Of a stretch of DNA of 57,014 nucleotides, positions 36,396 to 46,651 are shown piece by piece. Numbering within the stretch: position 1 is the stretch's first letter; each line of letters opens with the position of its first letter. This DNA comes from Acidobacteriota bacterium (lineage in GTDB: Bacteria; Acidobacteriota; Vicinamibacteria; Vicinamibacterales; UBA8438): the NCBI GenBank assembly GCA_011523845.1, contig WTFV01000188.1, positions 1 to 57,014 of the forward strand. The letters run 5' to 3'. The translations under genes and the position numbers were made by a program. The notes under the pieces are model-generated. The model had not been told where the DNA came from. It worked only from the letters and a program-made list of their open reading frames with translations, and searched no databases.

Positions 36396-36842
36396 CGTCT
36401 TGTCCTCAACGTTCCAGAGCGTTACGGGGGTTCGACGGGCCTGGTCGGCGCGCGATCGCGACCGCCGCGCAACTGTTCGTCCGGCAGCCTCGATCCGCCG
36501 GCGAGCCGGACTTCGCCACGGGACGGCATGGCGTCGATCATCGTCTTTCCGCGGCGCGGGCGCAATGCCTTCTCGACGCGCAGGAAACCCGCGACCACGA
36601 GGCCGATGATTCGTGGACCTGTCCTGTCACGACCGCATGGCATAATCGCGACGGGTCAGGCACCGAAGTCGTGCCAGGAGCCTGCACTGTGGAACGGAGG
36701 CCCCCTGAGCACGCCTGGCCGGCAGAACCGGAGCCGCGAGTACATCGAGGCCGCCACATGGCTCGGGGCGTCTGGTCCTGAGCACGCTTGGCCGGCAGAA
36801 CCGGAGCCGCGAGGCGACGATTGTCGGGCTGGAGGAGGAAGC
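36396..36842. other. Divergent intergenic region with direct repeats
   Basis: These 447 bases lie between the penicillin acylase and the secreted propeller. They contain GGAGCCTGCACTGTGGAACG near 36677 and two near-identical 36-bp copies of GAGCACGCYTGGCCGGCAG..GGAGCC (36705-36740 and 36778-36813). I see no credible gene; a 73-aa minus-strand frame at 36422-36643 has no domain. Confidence 0.5.
36705..36813 (+). repeat. Two 36-bp direct repeats upstream of the propeller gene
   Basis: Copies at 36705-36740 and 36778-36813 differ at one base. A related sequence (GCAGCAACCGGAGCC then GCGACGATTG) lies downstream of the gene at about 38008-38035, so the propeller gene is bracketed by the same repeat type. 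Confidence 0.7.
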
Positions 36843-37865
36843 ATGAGTACGCGGATGTTGCTGGTGTCGTCGGCAGCGGTCGTTTGCCTGCTCGGACTGC
36901 CGGCCGCGGGCGCGGCGCAGTGCGATGCGGACGGCGACGTCGAGTTCGTCTGCGGGCCGGTGAACCCGGAGGATCTGGCCGCGGTGCCGGAATCCCCCTG
37001 GGTGATCGTGTCGAGCATGGCGGACGACGGCCACCTGTACGCCACGGACTCCCGCGACCACGGCTCGCGGCGGATCTACCCGGTCGACACGTCGGCTCCT
37101 CGCCACGACACGGCGACCTACGGGGCGTGTCCGGGTCCTGATACGAGCGGCTTCCGGCCGCACGGCCTCGGCCTGCGCCGCGGCGACGACCAGGTGCACA
37201 CGCTGTACGTGGTGCGCCACGGCGCCCGCGAATCGGTCGAGGTGTTCGAGCTCGACGCGCGCGGCGCGGAGCCGGCCGTCACCTGGGTCGGGTGCGCGGT
37301 GGCGCCGGAAGGCGTCGGCCTGAACTCGGTGGCGGCGCTTCCGGACGGCGGCTTCGTCGCCACCAACTTCCAGCGTTCCACCGGCGAGCTGTGGGAGTGG
37401 CAGCCGGGCGCCGGCTGGTCGGAGGTGCCGGGCAGCGCGACGGCCGGCCCGAACGGCATCGAGACCTCGCCGGACGGCGAGTGGCTCTACATCGGAGGCT
37501 GGGGAACGCAGTCCCTGATCCGCCTGTCGCGCGGACAGACCCCGGTCGTGGTCGACTCGGTCGACGTCGGCTTCCACATCGACAACGTCCACTGGGCACC
37601 CGACGGCACGCTGCTGGCCGCCGGCCACGCGGGAAGCGGGCCCGACTCGATCTTCGCCTGCCTCGGACAGGGCGCGTGCGACGCGGTCACGTCCCGGGTG
37701 GCGAAGATCATCCCCAACAGCCTCGCCCAGGAGGAGATCGTCCGCTATCCCTCGAACGATCGGATCATCCTGGGTACGGCCGGCATCCAGGTCGGCGACG
37801 AGATCTGGGTCGGCGGGGTCGGCGGCGGCACGCGCATCGGCCGCTTTCCGGCCCCGGCACGCTGA
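36843..37865 (+). CDS. Secreted beta-propeller protein (SMP-30/arylesterase-like)
   Basis: The 340-aa protein has a signal peptide (LLVSSAAVVCLLGLPAAGAA). It has propeller blades with HGLGLRRGDDQVHTLYVV, LNSVAALPDGGFVATNF, NGIETSPDGEWLYIGGW and DNVHWAPDGTLLAAGH, like SMP-30/gluconolactonase and paraoxonase-type enzymes. Several Asn and Asp residues in these loops could hold calcium. ATG 36843 follows GGAGGAGGAAG. Bracketed by repeats on both sides, which suggests it has moved as a unit; that is inference. The substrate is not known. Confidence 0.75.
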   Translation: MSTRMLLVSSAAVVCLLGLPAAGAAQCDADGDVEFVCGPVNPEDLAAVPESPWVIVSSMADDGHLYATDSRDHGSRRIYPVDTSAPRHDTATYGACPGPDTSGFRPHGLGLRRGDDQVHTLYVVRHGARESVEVFELDARGAEPAVTWVGCAVAPEGVGLNSVAALPDGGFVATNFQRSTGELWEWQPGAGWSEVPGSATAGPNGIETSPDGEWLYIGGWGTQSLIRLSRGQTPVVVDSVDVGFHIDNVHWAPDGTLLAAGHAGSGPDSIFACLGQGACDAVTSRVAKIIPNSLAQEEIVRYPSNDRIILGTAGIQVGDEIWVGGVGGGTRIGRFPAPAR

Positions 37866-37969
37866 GCGGGGCCGGGTCCGCCCAGGGAGCCTGCACCTTG
37901 GCAGCGCATCCGCAGGATCGGACTGAACGCGGCCCTGAGCGGGGCCGGTCCGCCCAGGGAGCCTGCACC
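37862..37969 (+). repeat. Two 35-36-bp direct repeats downstream of the propeller gene
   Basis: CTGAGCGGGGCCGG at 37862 and 37935 starts two copies that run through CCGCCCAGGGAGCCTGCACC. They differ by one inserted G. The second is followed by CCTGGAACGGCGTAGACTCC, which pairs back to GGAGCCTGC to make an imperfect hairpin like those at 50 kb. Confidence 0.7.
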
Positions 37970-38080
37970 CCTGGAACGGCGTAGACTCCTGGAGAGGCTT
38001 GGTTGGGCAGCAACCGGAGCCGGCGACGATTGCCGGGTCCACTGGCCGCGTCCAGGGCATCACCAACCGGACGAACAGAC

Positions 38081-39817
<1,737 letters not shown>

Positions 39818-39982
39818 GCCGCCGGGGGAACCTCTTTCGGCCGGCGCTGCAGGCTTGCACGCACGGACGGCAGCCGCGAACGAAGTCACCGCGGCCGCCC
39901 GCTCCCCCACCCTTCGAGCTCGCGACCCGCCGCCCCTGCACTCGCCCGGCCCGTCCGGTACGGCGTGACGACAGCCGGATGC

Positions 39983-39994
39983 TATATTGAACTC
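39983..39994 (+). promoter_or_regulatory. Extended -10 for a leaderless Uma2-like gene, copy A
   Basis: ATGCTATATT contains the extended -10 TGC then TATATT (39983-39988), six bases before the GTG at 39995. No ribosome site is present. The same TGCTATNNT arrangement precedes the other two paralogs. Confidence 0.55.
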
Positions 39995-40762
39995 GTGGAA
40001 GCGCACACCGATCGCGTCGCCGTCGACGGCCCTTCCACGATGCACACGGGGCCGCTGGGCTCCCGGGTCCACGTCCTGCATGCCGACGCCGGAACCGTGA
40101 CCGCGCTGGCCACAGTCGACTGGAACCGGTGGTTCGGTCGAGTCTGTCTCGATCCGGTGCGCGGGCTGATCGTGCTGATGACCCCGTCGCACCTGCACGA
40201 AGACCTGACCGGGCTCTTCGACGATATCGTGGACGCCGCGGCGGACGTCTCGAAGAGACTCGGCAGCACGCGCGTCCGCGGGCGGAACGAGCCTTCGGGT
40301 ACCGGGATGGAACCGGACTGCGCCTTCTACCTGGACGAGCGGGCCAGGGGGTATCGCGCGGCGGCGGTCGAGAGCGAAGCCGCAGCCGCGTCGTTCGTCG
40401 AGAGCACGCCGTTCGACCTCGTGGTCGAGGTCGAGATCACGAACGCCGACGAGGGCAAGATCGAGCGCTACGGCGAGATCGGCGTGCGCGAGCTCTGGCG
40501 GCTGCACGGCCGCAAGGGGACGCGCGACCTGCGGGCGGACTTCTTCGCCCTGCATCCCGGGCGGCCGCCGCGTCGGCTCCCCGCCTCAGTGGTCCTCGCC
40601 GGCCTCACGCCCGGCGACGTCTGCGAGGCGGCCGACAGCCTGAGGTCGTGCCTGACACGCGATGAGCGGACGGAAGCCGTCGCCCGCATCGTCCGCCGTC
40701 GCCGGCGCGCCAGCGTGCGCGTCCGAGAAGCGGAGACGCCGTACACTGCCGCGCCCGGATAA
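39995..40762 (+). CDS. Uma2-family (DUF820) endonuclease-like protein, copy A
   Basis: The 255-aa protein has the Uma2 PD-(D/E)XK-like core: a DWNR-type N-terminal strand, LMTPSHLHEDLTGLFDDIVDA, EPDCAFYLDERA with the Asp, then DLVVEVEIT, an acidic ADEGKIERYGEIG and ELWRL. Uma2 proteins are predicted nucleases expanded in many genomes, without a clear role. GTG 39995 aligns with the starts of the two paralogs; the ATG at 39965 adds ten unrelated residues. One of three related copies in 5 kb. Confidence 0.75.
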   Translation: MEAHTDRVAVDGPSTMHTGPLGSRVHVLHADAGTVTALATVDWNRWFGRVCLDPVRGLIVLMTPSHLHEDLTGLFDDIVDAAADVSKRLGSTRVRGRNEPSGTGMEPDCAFYLDERARGYRAAAVESEAAAASFVESTPFDLVVEVEITNADEGKIERYGEIGVRELWRLHGRKGTRDLRADFFALHPGRPPRRLPASVVLAGLTPGDVCEAADSLRSCLTRDERTEAVARIVRRRRRASVRVREAETPYTAAPG

Positions 40763-40979
40763 TTCCACCAGAAGCCCGCCGTGGACGGTCGTCCCGTCCA
40801 TGATCAGAGACCTCTTCGGCCGTGTCCCGTGTAGTACGTCTGCTTCGGCCTCTCGGCTGTGTTGAACTCCCACCGGCACCCCCACTTGCGCGACCGGCCG
40901 GTCCGCGTGATTGGCGCGCGGACGTAAAACTGAGAGTCCCGGCCGCGCGCCGGTTCGCGTCCGCAGCGACACCGCCTGC

Positions 40980-40992
40980 TATAGTGGACGAC
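40980..40992 (+). promoter_or_regulatory. Extended -10 for a leaderless Uma2-like gene, copy B
   Basis: TGCTATAGT gives TGC and TATAGT (40980-40985), seven bases before the ATG at 40993, with no ribosome site. Confidence 0.55.
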
Positions 40993-41769
40993 ATGGATGC
41001 GGAGGGCGGCCGCGCCGTCATCGACGAGGCGGCCACGATGCACATCGGCCCTCTCGGTTCCACGATCCACGTCCTGCGCGCCGATGCCGGAACCGTGGCG
41101 GAACTCGCCGCCATCGACTGGAATCGCTGGTTCCGTCAGGTCTGCCTGGATCCCGTGCGCGGGACCATCTCCCTGATGACCCCCTCGCGCCTCCACGGCG
41201 ATCTGGCCGCGATCCTCGACGACATCGTGGACGCCGCAGGGAGCGCCGTTACCGGCGCATCGAAGGGCCTCCGCGACACCAGGCTCCGCGGACCAGGCGA
41301 TCCGCCCGGTACGGGAATGGAGCCGGATTGCGCGTTCTACCTCGGCGAACGCGCCAGAGCCTACCGGGCAGCTCTGGTCGAGGGGGAAGCAGCCGCCGAC
41401 CGCTTCTTCGAACGCACCGCGCCCGATCTGGTGGTCGAGGTCGAAATCACGCATGCGGACGAAGGCAAGGTCGAACGCTACGGCGACATCGGCGTGCGCG
41501 AGCTCTGGCGGTTGCACGGACGCAACGGGACCCGGGAGCTGCGGGTGGAGTTGCTGACCCTGCGCCCCGGGACGCCACCCCGCCAGCTCGCCGCATCGCA
41601 CCTGCTCGGCGGCCTGACGGCCGGCGATATCCGCCAGGCGGTGGACGGCGTACGGTTCGGGGTGACCGCGAACGAGCGCAACGAGGCTGTCGCCCGCATC
41701 GTACGCCGCCGCCGGCGCGCCGCCATCCGCGTGCGCGAAGCAGGCGCCGCCCGGGCCGCGACGGTGTAG
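40993..41769 (+). CDS. Uma2-family endonuclease-like protein, copy B
   Basis: The 258-aa paralog of 39995-40762 shares MHIGPLGSTIHVL, AIDWNRWF, LMTPSRLHGDLAAILDDIVDA, EPDCAFYL, DLVVEVEIT and GDIGVRELWRL. The acidic residues of the predicted active site are kept. A longer upstream reading from 40822 looks non-coding. It is followed ten bases later by alanine dehydrogenase, so the two could share a transcript, although their jobs look unrelated. Confidence 0.75.
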   Translation: MDAEGGRAVIDEAATMHIGPLGSTIHVLRADAGTVAELAAIDWNRWFRQVCLDPVRGTISLMTPSRLHGDLAAILDDIVDAAGSAVTGASKGLRDTRLRGPGDPPGTGMEPDCAFYLGERARAYRAALVEGEAAADRFFERTAPDLVVEVEITHADEGKVERYGDIGVRELWRLHGRNGTRELRVELLTLRPGTPPRQLAASHLLGGLTAGDIRQAVDGVRFGVTANERNEAVARIVRRRRRAAIRVREAGAARAATV

Positions 41770-41778
41770 TGTCGTAGC

Positions 41779-42888
41779 ATGCGCATCGGCATCCCTGCGG
41801 AGATCAAGGCGGACGAGCACCGCGTCGCCATCACCCCGTCCGGCGTCGCCGCGTTCATGGCGCGCGGGCACGAGGTGGTCATCGAGGCGGGAGCCGGGGT
41901 CGGCAGCGCGATCCCCGACCAGGCCTACCAGGCAGCCGGCGCCGGCGTGGTCGACGGTCCGGATGCGGTCTGGGAGCGCGCGGATCTCGTCCTCAAGGTG
42001 AAGGAACCGCTCGATCCCGAGTTCGACCGGATGCGGCCCGGCCAAGTCGTCTTCACCTACCTCCATCTGGCCGCGTCGCGTGAGTTGACCACCCGGTTGC
42101 TCGATCGCCGCATAGTCGGGATCGGCTACGAAACGGTGCAGCTCGCCGACGGGACCCTGCCGCTGCTGGTGCCCATGTCGGAGGTCGCCGGCCGTCTGTC
42201 GATCCAGGCGGGTGCGACCTCGCTGGAGATGCGTTCCGGCGGCAAGGGAATCCTGCTGCCCGGGGTCTCGGGCGTCCGGCGGGGCCGGGTGACCATCATC
42301 GGCGCCGGCGTCGTCGGCCTCAACGCCTGCGTGGTGGGCGTCGGGTTCGGGGCGGACGTCACCATCGTCGACATCAACCCGTTGCGCCTCGCCTACGTCC
42401 GGGACGTCGTCCAGGGCCACGTCACCACGCTGATGTCGAACGCCGCGAACATCGAGGGCGCCGTGGCGTCCGCCGACCTGGTTCTCTGCTCAGTCCTCAT
42501 TCCGGGCGCCCGCACGCCGCGCCTCGTCACCCGCGCCCACCTGGCGCAGATGGAACCGGGATCCGCGCTCGTCGACGTCGCCGTCGACCAGGGGGGCTGC
42601 GCCGAGACCAGCCGGCCGACCACCCACCACGACCCGCGCTACGTCGAGGAGGGCGTGGTCCACTACTGCGTCTCCAACATGCCCGGCGCCGTCCCCCACA
42701 CATCGACCTATGCCCTCACCAACGCCACGATGGCCTACGCGCTGGAGATCGCCGACCGCGGCTGGCGCGTCGCCGCCGCGCGCGACCCGGCGCTCGCAAA
42801 GGGGGTCAACGTGGTCGACGGGCAGGTGACCCACGAGGCGGTGGCCGCGGCACACGGCCTGCAGAGCGTTCCGCTCACGGAAACGTGA
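41779..42888 (+). CDS. ald: Alanine dehydrogenase
   Basis: The 369-aa protein matches alanine dehydrogenase along its length: MRIGIPAEIKADEHRVAITP at the N-terminus with the substrate Arg and Lys region (VKEPL), YLHLAA with the catalytic His, the Rossmann motif GAGVVGLNA, and SNMPGAVPHTSTYALTNAT near the end. It makes pyruvate and ammonia from L-alanine using NAD, or the reverse. The start is ATG 41779. Its 3' end overlaps by 14 bases, tail to tail, with the AAA/DUF4143 gene on the other strand. Confidence 0.95.
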   Translation: MRIGIPAEIKADEHRVAITPSGVAAFMARGHEVVIEAGAGVGSAIPDQAYQAAGAGVVDGPDAVWERADLVLKVKEPLDPEFDRMRPGQVVFTYLHLAASRELTTRLLDRRIVGIGYETVQLADGTLPLLVPMSEVAGRLSIQAGATSLEMRSGGKGILLPGVSGVRRGRVTIIGAGVVGLNACVVGVGFGADVTIVDINPLRLAYVRDVVQGHVTTLMSNAANIEGAVASADLVLCSVLIPGARTPRLVTRAHLAQMEPGSALVDVAVDQGGCAETSRPTTHHDPRYVEEGVVHYCVSNMPGAVPHTSTYALTNATMAYALEIADRGWRVAAARDPALAKGVNVVDGQVTHEAVAAAHGLQSVPLTET

Positions 42889-44065
42889 TCGCCTGACCGA
42901 CACCTCCCGTCAACCAGTCCAGCAACCCCTGCTCCGGCACCATTCCGCGCAGGAAGTCCTCGACCGGCAGACACCAGACGCCGTCGATTCGCAGGCGCTC
43001 CCGGCCGCGGTAGAGCACTGCGGTCTCGGCCTCCGGGTAGTCGTCTCGGAATGCCCGCAGCGACCGCAGATCCGCGGAATGCACCCTGGCGGCGTTCTTG
43101 ACCTCGAACGCCCGCACGCCCGTTTCCCCATAGACGACGAAGTCGACCTCGGCGCCGGCCCGCGTCCGCCAGAAGAAGAGGTCCACGCCGTGGCCAGAAT
43201 ACGCGGCCCAGGCCCGAAGATGCTGGGCCACCAGCCCTTCCAGGGCCTGCCCGTCGATCTCCTCGGGACGGTCCAGCGGCCCCTTCGGGCGCAACGACCG
43301 GAACACGCCGGCGTCGAACAGGTAGAGCTTGTCGTGCGTCGCCGTCGCCCGCTTCGCCCGTTTCCTGAACACCGGCAGCCTGAACGCCAGCAGCAGGTCC
43401 TCCAGAATGCCGACGTATCCCGCGACCACCTTCCGCTCGACCTCGCACTCGCGGGCGACCGCCGAGACGTTGAGCTGCGCGCCGTGGGAAAAGCTGATGG
43501 CCTCCAGGAAGCGGGTGAACGCGCCGACGTTGCGCGTGAGCCCCTCCGCCCGCACCTCCTGGTCGAGGTACAGGCTCGCGTAGCCGGCGAGGACCTCCGC
43601 GGGATCGGAGGCGCCGACAACGAGGGGTACCAGGCCGAATCGCAGCGCCCGCTGAAGGTCGAACTCCGGTAGCTCCGCCGCCATGAACGGATGCAGCGTA
43701 CGTTGCACGGCCCGGCCGCCGAGCAGGTCCACGCCGCCGCGTCGCAGCTTGCGGGCGCTCGATCCCATCAGGATGAAGCGCGGCGGCGACGGCTCTTCCA
43801 TGATTGCATGGACAACCGTGAGCAGCTCGGGGACGCGCTGGACCTCGTCGATGACCACGGTCTCTCTTCCGCGAGCGCCCGCGAGCAGTTCTCGCAGGCG
43901 CTCGGGACGGGCACTCAGGCTGCGGTGCGTCGACGGCTCGAGCAGGTCGACGAACAGGGCGTCGGGGATTCGCTCGCGCAGCCACGTGGATTTCCCCGTT
44001 CCGCGGGGACCGAAGACGAAGCAACTCCGGCCTGGCACTCGGAAGAATCGACCTATTAATTCCAT
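42875..44065 (-). CDS. AAA ATPase with DUF4143 domain
   Basis: The ~396-aa protein has Walker A GPRGTGKST near the N-terminus and Walker B VVIDEVQRVPEL. A sensor follows in ILMGSSARKLRR and then the DUF4143 part with LYLFDAGVFRSL, FFWRTRAGAEVDFVV and a C-terminal GVRAFEVKNA, an EVK nuclease-like motif. This is the AAA_14/DUF4143 family, often mobile and thought to be involved in DNA handling or stress. ATG 44065 starts near the expected residue; an ATG at 44116 would add a hydrophobic stretch encoded by an AT-rich patch that looks like a promoter. Confidence 0.85.
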   Translation of the reverse strand: MELIGRFFRVPGRSCFVFGPRGTGKSTWLRERIPDALFVDLLEPSTHRSLSARPERLRELLAGARGRETVVIDEVQRVPELLTVVHAIMEEPSPPRFILMGSSARKLRRGGVDLLGGRAVQRTLHPFMAAELPEFDLQRALRFGLVPLVVGASDPAEVLAGYASLYLDQEVRAEGLTRNVGAFTRFLEAISFSHGAQLNVSAVARECEVERKVVAGYVGILEDLLLAFRLPVFRKRAKRATATHDKLYLFDAGVFRSLRPKGPLDRPEEIDGQALEGLVAQHLRAWAAYSGHGVDLFFWRTRAGAEVDFVVYGETGVRAFEVKNAARVHSADLRSLRAFRDDYPEAETAVLYRGRERLRIDGVWCLPVEDFLRGMVPEQGLLDWLTGGVGQAITFP

Positions 44066-44216
44066 TATGAGTCCAAAAATGGAAATAATGATTCCCAATC
44101 TAGTCAATCCCGACATCCGGAGTCAATCACCCCGCGGTGGTCCGGCACACGCGGCGACGAGGACTGCGAAGCACCACAGGGGGGCCAGGGGGGCTTCTGT
44201 CTCCTGCGTGGCGTGC

Positions 44217-44228
44217 TATCGTGAACAC
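44217..44228 (+). promoter_or_regulatory. Extended -10 for a leaderless Uma2-like gene, copy C
   Basis: TGCTATCGT gives TGC and TATCGT (44217-44222), six bases before the ATG at 44229. No ribosome site is seen. Confidence 0.5.
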
Positions 44229-45008
44229 ATGGTGGAGCACGACGAACGGGTCGCGACCGGCCGGGAGCCGACGATGCAAACCGGGCCACTCGGGTCCACG
44301 ATCCACGTGCTGCGCGCCGACGCCGGGACCATCGCCGAGCTCGCCGGCGTCGACTGGAACCGGTCGTTCTCGCGCGTGTGCCTCGATCCGATACGGGGGC
44401 TCATCACCCTGATGACGCCCTCGCGGCTCCACGAGGATCTCACCGACATCCTCGCCCGCATCGTGGACGCCGCGGGAAACGCGATCACCGGGGCCGCCAG
44501 GGATCTCCGGCATACCCGTCTCCGCGCACCCGCCGATCCCGCGGACACGGGAATGGAGCCGGACTGCGCCTTCTACCTCGGGGAGCGAGCCAGGGCGTAC
44601 CGCACCGCTCTCGCCGAGGGCGAAGCCGCGGCGGACGCCTTCCTGGAACGCACTCCGCTCGACCTGGTGGTCGAGGCCGAGATCACGCACCGGGACGAGG
44701 GCAGGATCGAACGCTACGCAGACCTGGGAGTGCGCGAGCTCTGGCGGCTGCACGGCCGCAAGGGGACCCGCGACCTGCGAGTGGAGTTCCTTGCCCTGCG
44801 ACCCGGGACGATGCCGCGCGAGCTCGCCGCTTCCGAGGTTCTCGGCGGCCTCACGCCGGACGACATCTGCGAGGCCGTGGATGGGGTGCGCCTCAGTGTG
44901 ACAATCGACGAGTGGACGTCAGCCGTCGCCCGCATCGTGCGCCGCCGCCGGCGCGCCGGCGTGCGCGTGCGTGAGGAAACGACTCCGTACGCGGTTCGTC
45001 CCGACTGA
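44229..45008 (+). CDS. Uma2-family endonuclease-like protein, copy C
   Basis: The 259-aa protein is the third paralog, with MQTGPLGSTIHVL, VDWNRSF, LMTPSRLHEDLTDILARIVDA, EPDCAFYLGERA, DLVVEAEIT and ADLGVRELWRL. EVEIT is EAEIT here, and the rest of the predicted site is intact. It is followed 49 bases later by the MNT-HEPN pair. The three copies have diverged enough that the duplication is not recent. Confidence 0.75.
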   Translation: MVEHDERVATGREPTMQTGPLGSTIHVLRADAGTIAELAGVDWNRSFSRVCLDPIRGLITLMTPSRLHEDLTDILARIVDAAGNAITGAARDLRHTRLRAPADPADTGMEPDCAFYLGERARAYRTALAEGEAAADAFLERTPLDLVVEAEITHRDEGRIERYADLGVRELWRLHGRKGTRDLRVEFLALRPGTMPRELAASEVLGGLTPDDICEAVDGVRLSVTIDEWTSAVARIVRRRRRAGVRVREETTPYAVRPD

Positions 45009-45043
45009 TGGCCGCTCCGCCCCTGGCGCCTGCAGGTCGCGGA

Positions 45044-45057
45044 TATACTCGCGCGCG
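45044..45057 (+). promoter_or_regulatory. -10 box for a leaderless MNT gene
   Basis: TATACT (45044-45049) lies eight bases before ATG 45058. No Shine-Dalgarno sequence is present. Confidence 0.45.
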
Positions 45058-45447
45058 ATGGACGACGAATTCGGCATCGACCTGCATCGGGTACGCGCCT
45101 TCCTGGCGGACAGGGAGAGACGGCGCCGTGCGCGGATCGATGCACGCTTCGCGCAGGCCACTCGCGACGCACGCGCGATCGTCGCGGCGATCGCCGAGCA
45201 GGTGAACCCGCACCGCATCTACCAGTGGGGATCGTTGCTCGATCGAGCACGGTTCAGCGAGATATCCGACATCGACATCGCCGTCGAAGGACTGCGCGGG
45301 CCGGCGGAGTTCTTTCGGACGCTGGGCATCGCGATGGACGGCACGTCCATGCCGGTCGACGTCGTCGAGCTGGAGAAGGTCGCGGAGGATGTGGCCGAAC
45401 GCATTCGCATGCGGGGCACGCTGGTCCATGAACGCAGCCACTCGTGA
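45058..45447 (+). CDS. Minimal nucleotidyltransferase (MNT) antitoxin-like protein
   Basis: The 129-aa protein has the MNT signature YQWGSLLDRARFSEISDIDIAV: the GS followed by DxD (SDIDI). A C-terminal helix contains VDVVELEKV with a third acidic residue. MNT proteins paired with HEPN toxins AMPylate or otherwise block the toxin. ATG 45058 is chosen because an upstream extension (from 44971) overlaps the Uma2-like gene and looks non-coding. The HEPN gene follows 30 bases later. Confidence 0.85.
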   Translation: MDDEFGIDLHRVRAFLADRERRRRARIDARFAQATRDARAIVAAIAEQVNPHRIYQWGSLLDRARFSEISDIDIAVEGLRGPAEFFRTLGIAMDGTSMPVDVVELEKVAEDVAERIRMRGTLVHERSHS

Positions 45448-45477
45448 GTTCGCGCGCCCGCAGGCGGGCACGGGTTC

Positions 45478-45960
45478 ATGAACGACGCCGCCCTCGAGCT
45501 CACGGCCCTGATTCGAGTGCACCGGCAGCGGCTGGAGACAGTTCGCGGGTCGCTCGAGAGCGCGCTGGAAGACGAGATCGCGCGCCTCGGCAGGACGCCC
45601 GTGTCGGCGCTCATCGTCGCCGGCTTGCTGGAGAACTACTACACCTGCCTGGAGACGATCTTCCTACGGATCTCTCAGCACTTCGAGAACCGCCTGGACC
45701 GCACGCGCTGGCACAACGACCTGCTGCAGAGGATGATGCTGGAAATCGAAGGCGTGCGGGTGGCCGCGGTGTCGGAGGCCGCGTTCTCCCCGCTCTTCGA
45801 GCTGCTCAAGTTCCGGCACTTCAAGCGCTACTACTTCGAGCTGGAGTACGACTGGGACCGCCTGGACTTCCTGGTGGCCAAGCTGCGGCAGGCGCACCCC
45901 CTGGTCATGCGGGATCTCGAACGGTTCGTGCGCTTCATGCGCGCGGTAGACGGCCCGTGA
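45478..45960 (+). CDS. HEPN/HepT-like toxin
   Basis: The 160-aa all-helical protein is the partner of the MNT gene. It has an HEPN-type helix bundle with LIVAGLLENYYTCLETIF and a likely RNase motif in the FRHFKRYYF segment (R..H...Y). HEPN-MNT pairs are type VII toxin-antitoxin systems in which MNT modifies HEPN at the Tyr in this motif. The downstream neighbour is a helicase remnant. The subfamily assignment is by motif, not by search. Confidence 0.75.
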   Translation: MNDAALELTALIRVHRQRLETVRGSLESALEDEIARLGRTPVSALIVAGLLENYYTCLETIFLRISQHFENRLDRTRWHNDLLQRMMLEIEGVRVAAVSEAAFSPLFELLKFRHFKRYYFELEYDWDRLDFLVAKLRQAHPLVMRDLERFVRFMRAVDGP

Positions 45961-45998
45961 AGGGCGGGCCGCACGCCGCTCGTCCGGGTTGACCGACG

Positions 45999-46545
45999 CC
46001 TCGCACAGACCGCCAGGTGACCGAGCGGCTGCGCCGCCGGCTGGGCATGGACGCCACGCCCCTGGCGTTCGTTAAGTCGCATCGTCGCCTCCTACCACTA
46101 CCTGCGGCAGCCCGACGTGCAGGAGCAGTTCCGGGCCGCCTGCCGCGCGCCGGCCGGCTCCCCGCATCGGCCCTGGGATCTGCTGATCGTCGACGAGTGC
46201 CACAACCTGATGCCGTCGCCCTTCGGGGAGGACAGCGAGCTCTGCCGGATGCTCCGCATGGTGGCGCCGCAGTTCGAGCACCGGCTGTTTCTCTCCGCCA
46301 CGCCGCACAACGGCCACACGCGCTCGTTCACCGGCCTGCTGGAAATGCTCGACCCGGTGCGCTTCACCTGCGCGTTGCTCGTCAAGATCCGCACCCGTCT
46401 GCTCGGACCGATCTTCGCCGACCCGACGCTCGCTCCCAAGCCTCGTAGCAAGAACCCCAGCACCGTGGAAGCCGCTCTGCGCACCGTCGACCGAGCCCTC
46501 GACACGCTCTGCTCCACGCTCGCACTCTCCACCGCGGCCGCCTGA
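45999..46545 (+). pseudogene. SNF2-type helicase fragment, frameshifted
   Basis: The segment reads VTERLRRRLGMDATPLAFVKS in one frame. It then continues in the next from about 46081 (IVASYHYLRQPDVQEQF, DLLIVDECHNLMPSP with the DECH box, FEHRLFLSATPHNGHT with the SAT motif, LLEMLDPVRF). This resembles DISARM-type SNF2-like helicases (DrmD). Both the N-terminus and the C-terminal helicase lobe are missing, and there is a frameshift near 46078. After about 46375 the sequence is no longer helicase-like. A remnant of a lost defence locus; DISARM is an inference from the helicase type. Confidence 0.6.
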
Positions 46546-46651
46546 ATCGCCTGCAACCGTTTGCCGACGACCAAGACTGAAAGCGGCACAAGTCGCGCCG
46601 CCAACGAGTACGTAGTTTGTACAGAATCCGCACTTCGGCCGGACAAGGCAG

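Noticed and set aside
36422..36643. A 73-aa minus-strand frame in the intergenic gap upstream of the penicillin acylase
   Set aside because: No ribosome site, no domain and arginine-rich composition typical of random high-G+C frames.
40763..40992. Possible gene fragment in the gap between Uma2-like copies A and B
   Set aside because: A minus-strand reading contains RTGRSRKWGCRWEF, which could be a fragment of something, but I could not tie it to a family.
44065..44116. Longer N-terminus for the AAA/DUF4143 gene (ATG 44116)
   Set aside because: The added 17 residues are hydrophobic, encoded by an AT-rich patch that looks like promoter DNA, and do not fit the family start.
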